Source: Maribacter polysaccharolyticus (GTDB lineage Bacteria > Bacteroidota > Bacteroidia > Flavobacteriales > Flavobacteriaceae). Taken from it: a DNA stretch of 64,000 bases. This document shows positions 63,112-64,000 of the stretch, in pieces (position 1 is the stretch's first letter; each line of letters begins with the position of its first letter). Under the pieces are notes generated by a model, which did not search any database, was not told where the DNA came from, and worked only from the letters and a program-made list of their open reading frames with translations. The stretch covers positions 94,629 through 158,628 of the forward strand of contig NZ_JARBUY010000004.1 of assembly GCF_028882255.1 (NCBI RefSeq), read 5' to 3'. Position numbers and translations under genes: made by a program.

Positions 63112-63990
63112 CTACTCTTCTTCGACATCCTCGAACTTGGTGTCCGCCATTCTTGTTTTACTGAAGTTTATGTCTTTGAAATCCATACGGGAATCATCCT
63201 TATCATAGTCAAAGACCAATAACCCTTGTGTATCCATCATTCCTAAATTATCAAAGGAATTGAAATTATTGTTTTGGATTTGAAATACCTCCAAGCTGGC
63301 CAATTGTCCGAATTCGGATGGGATTGCCCCTCCCAACTCGTTATTTGCCAAAACGAGTTCCTTCAATTTGGTAAGGTTGCCGATTTCGTTGGGGATATTA
63401 CCGATCAATCCGTTTTCGAACAGCCCCAAACTTTCCAATTTTGTCAAATCCCCTAAAGATTTAGGGATTTCGCCTTTAATATTATTGCTTGAGAGGTTCA
63501 AAACCTTGAGGTTCTTAAGCCCCCCAATCGATTCAGGGATACTTCCTGATATGAAATTATTGAATATGGAAAATTCTTCCAATTCGCCCATCATTCCGAT
63601 GGTATTTGGTAAAGTTCCTTTTAAACGGTTCATTTCAAGTTTCAATACCCTTAGTTCCTTCAAAAGCCCCAAGCTAGTGGGCAAGGTTCCTGTAATCGTA
63701 TTGAATGCCAAGTTCAATTTCTTTAGGTGAACAAGTTGTCCAATGCTATTGGGCAAGGTGCCCGACAAATTATTATGGAACAAATCGAGCCCTACCACGT
63801 GTCCATCCACGACTTCTACGCCATGCCATGTAACACATTCGGCTTCTAAATCCCAAGTTACTTTCCATGACGGGCCATTGGTATTATGGTAGAGATCCAA
63901 CAAGGCCTGCTTTTCCTCAGAATCGACCTTAGCAAGCATAACTGTATTGGCCATAATAACCATCAAAACCAAACATAATATCCTTTTCAT
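63112..63990 (-). CDS. Secreted leucine-rich-repeat protein
   Basis: A 292-residue protein with a signal peptide (1-20) and an N-terminal capping segment (ALLDLYHNTNGPSWKVTWD with CVTWHGVEV) like that of plant-type extracellular LRR proteins. About seven repeats of roughly 24 residues follow (pattern LxxLxLxxNxIxGxIPxSIGxL), then an acidic tail with no repeats (DYDKDDSRMDFKDI). No kinase, anchor or sorting domain is seen. It likely binds protein or glycan ligands outside the cell; the partner is unknown. The ATG lies 10 bases from the right edge, so upstream context is missing. Confidence 0.88.
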   Translation of the reverse strand: MKRILCLVLMVIMANTVMLAKVDSEEKQALLDLYHNTNGPSWKVTWDLEAECVTWHGVEVVDGHVVGLDLFHNNLSGTLPNSIGQLVHLKKLNLAFNTITGTLPTSLGLLKELRVLKLEMNRLKGTLPNTIGMMGELEEFSIFNNFISGSIPESIGGLKNLKVLNLSSNNIKGEIPKSLGDLTKLESLGLFENGLIGNIPNEIGNLTKLKELVLANNELGGAIPSEFGQLASLEVFQIQNNNFNSFDNLGMMDTQGLLVFDYDKDDSRMDFKDINFSKTRMADTKFEDVEEE

Positions 63991-64000
63991 ATTGCAATTA

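Overview
The window looks like chromosome of a marine Flavobacteriaceae member (Bacteroidota), probably close to Zobellia or Maribacter. The signs are paired SusC/SusD genes, four alginate lyases (PL6, PL17, two PL7), promoters of the Bacteroidota type (TTTG, about 19 nt, TAnnTTTG), a PorP/SprF-type type IX secretion protein, and rnf genes in the order B-C-D-G-E-A preceded by a RseC-like gene. The assignment is by recognition only; no search was run.

Region 1 (1-3.4 kb): a tandem 167-bp repeat with terminator-like hairpins, a purine permease overlapping an exported MTA/SAH nucleosidase, and a gluconate 5-dehydrogenase-like SDR.

Region 2 (3.6-36.5 kb): an alginate utilisation island, almost all on the minus strand. 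It holds two SusC/SusD pairs, two PKD-type surface lipoproteins, PL7, PL17, PL6 and a second PL7. A catabolic operon encodes a GntR/FadR regulator, an ExuT-like transporter, a DEH reductase-like SDR, KDG kinase, a PPi-type phosphofructokinase, KDPG aldolase and an NRAMP-fold protein without the metal-binding motif. Outer-membrane import, depolymerisation to DEH, reduction to KDG, phosphorylation and aldol cleavage are all covered. Five promoters carry TGGTnnACCA boxes at a constant 13-bp spacing, each overlapping the -7 element, which points to one repressor for the whole island. A fused gluconokinase/6-phosphogluconate dehydrogenase and an IlvD/Edd dehydratase sit inside the island without such boxes.

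Region 3 (36.5-44 kb, plus strand): a Tat-exported TIM-barrel protein behind a structured leader, an RraA-like aldolase, then RseC-like and RnfBCDGEA, an ion-pumping ferredoxin:NAD+ oxidoreductase.

Region 4 (44-51 kb): a second uronate locus with a LacI regulator (plus) and a minus-strand operon kduI-uxaC-kdgK-eda-MFS. A near-palindromic operator lies before the LacI gene and directly before kduI; the latter fixes the kduI start at 51009. The kdgK and eda genes are close paralogues of those in region 2.

Region 5 (51-64 kb): an orphan NarL-type regulator with Glu in place of the phosphorylatable Asp, three 94-bp hairpin repeats, a PorP/SprF-like protein fused to a SPOR-like domain, a TPR/PD40 lipoprotein-size protein without an OmpA domain, a MarR-regulated RND efflux operon with a CPXCG protein at its end, and a secreted LRR protein.
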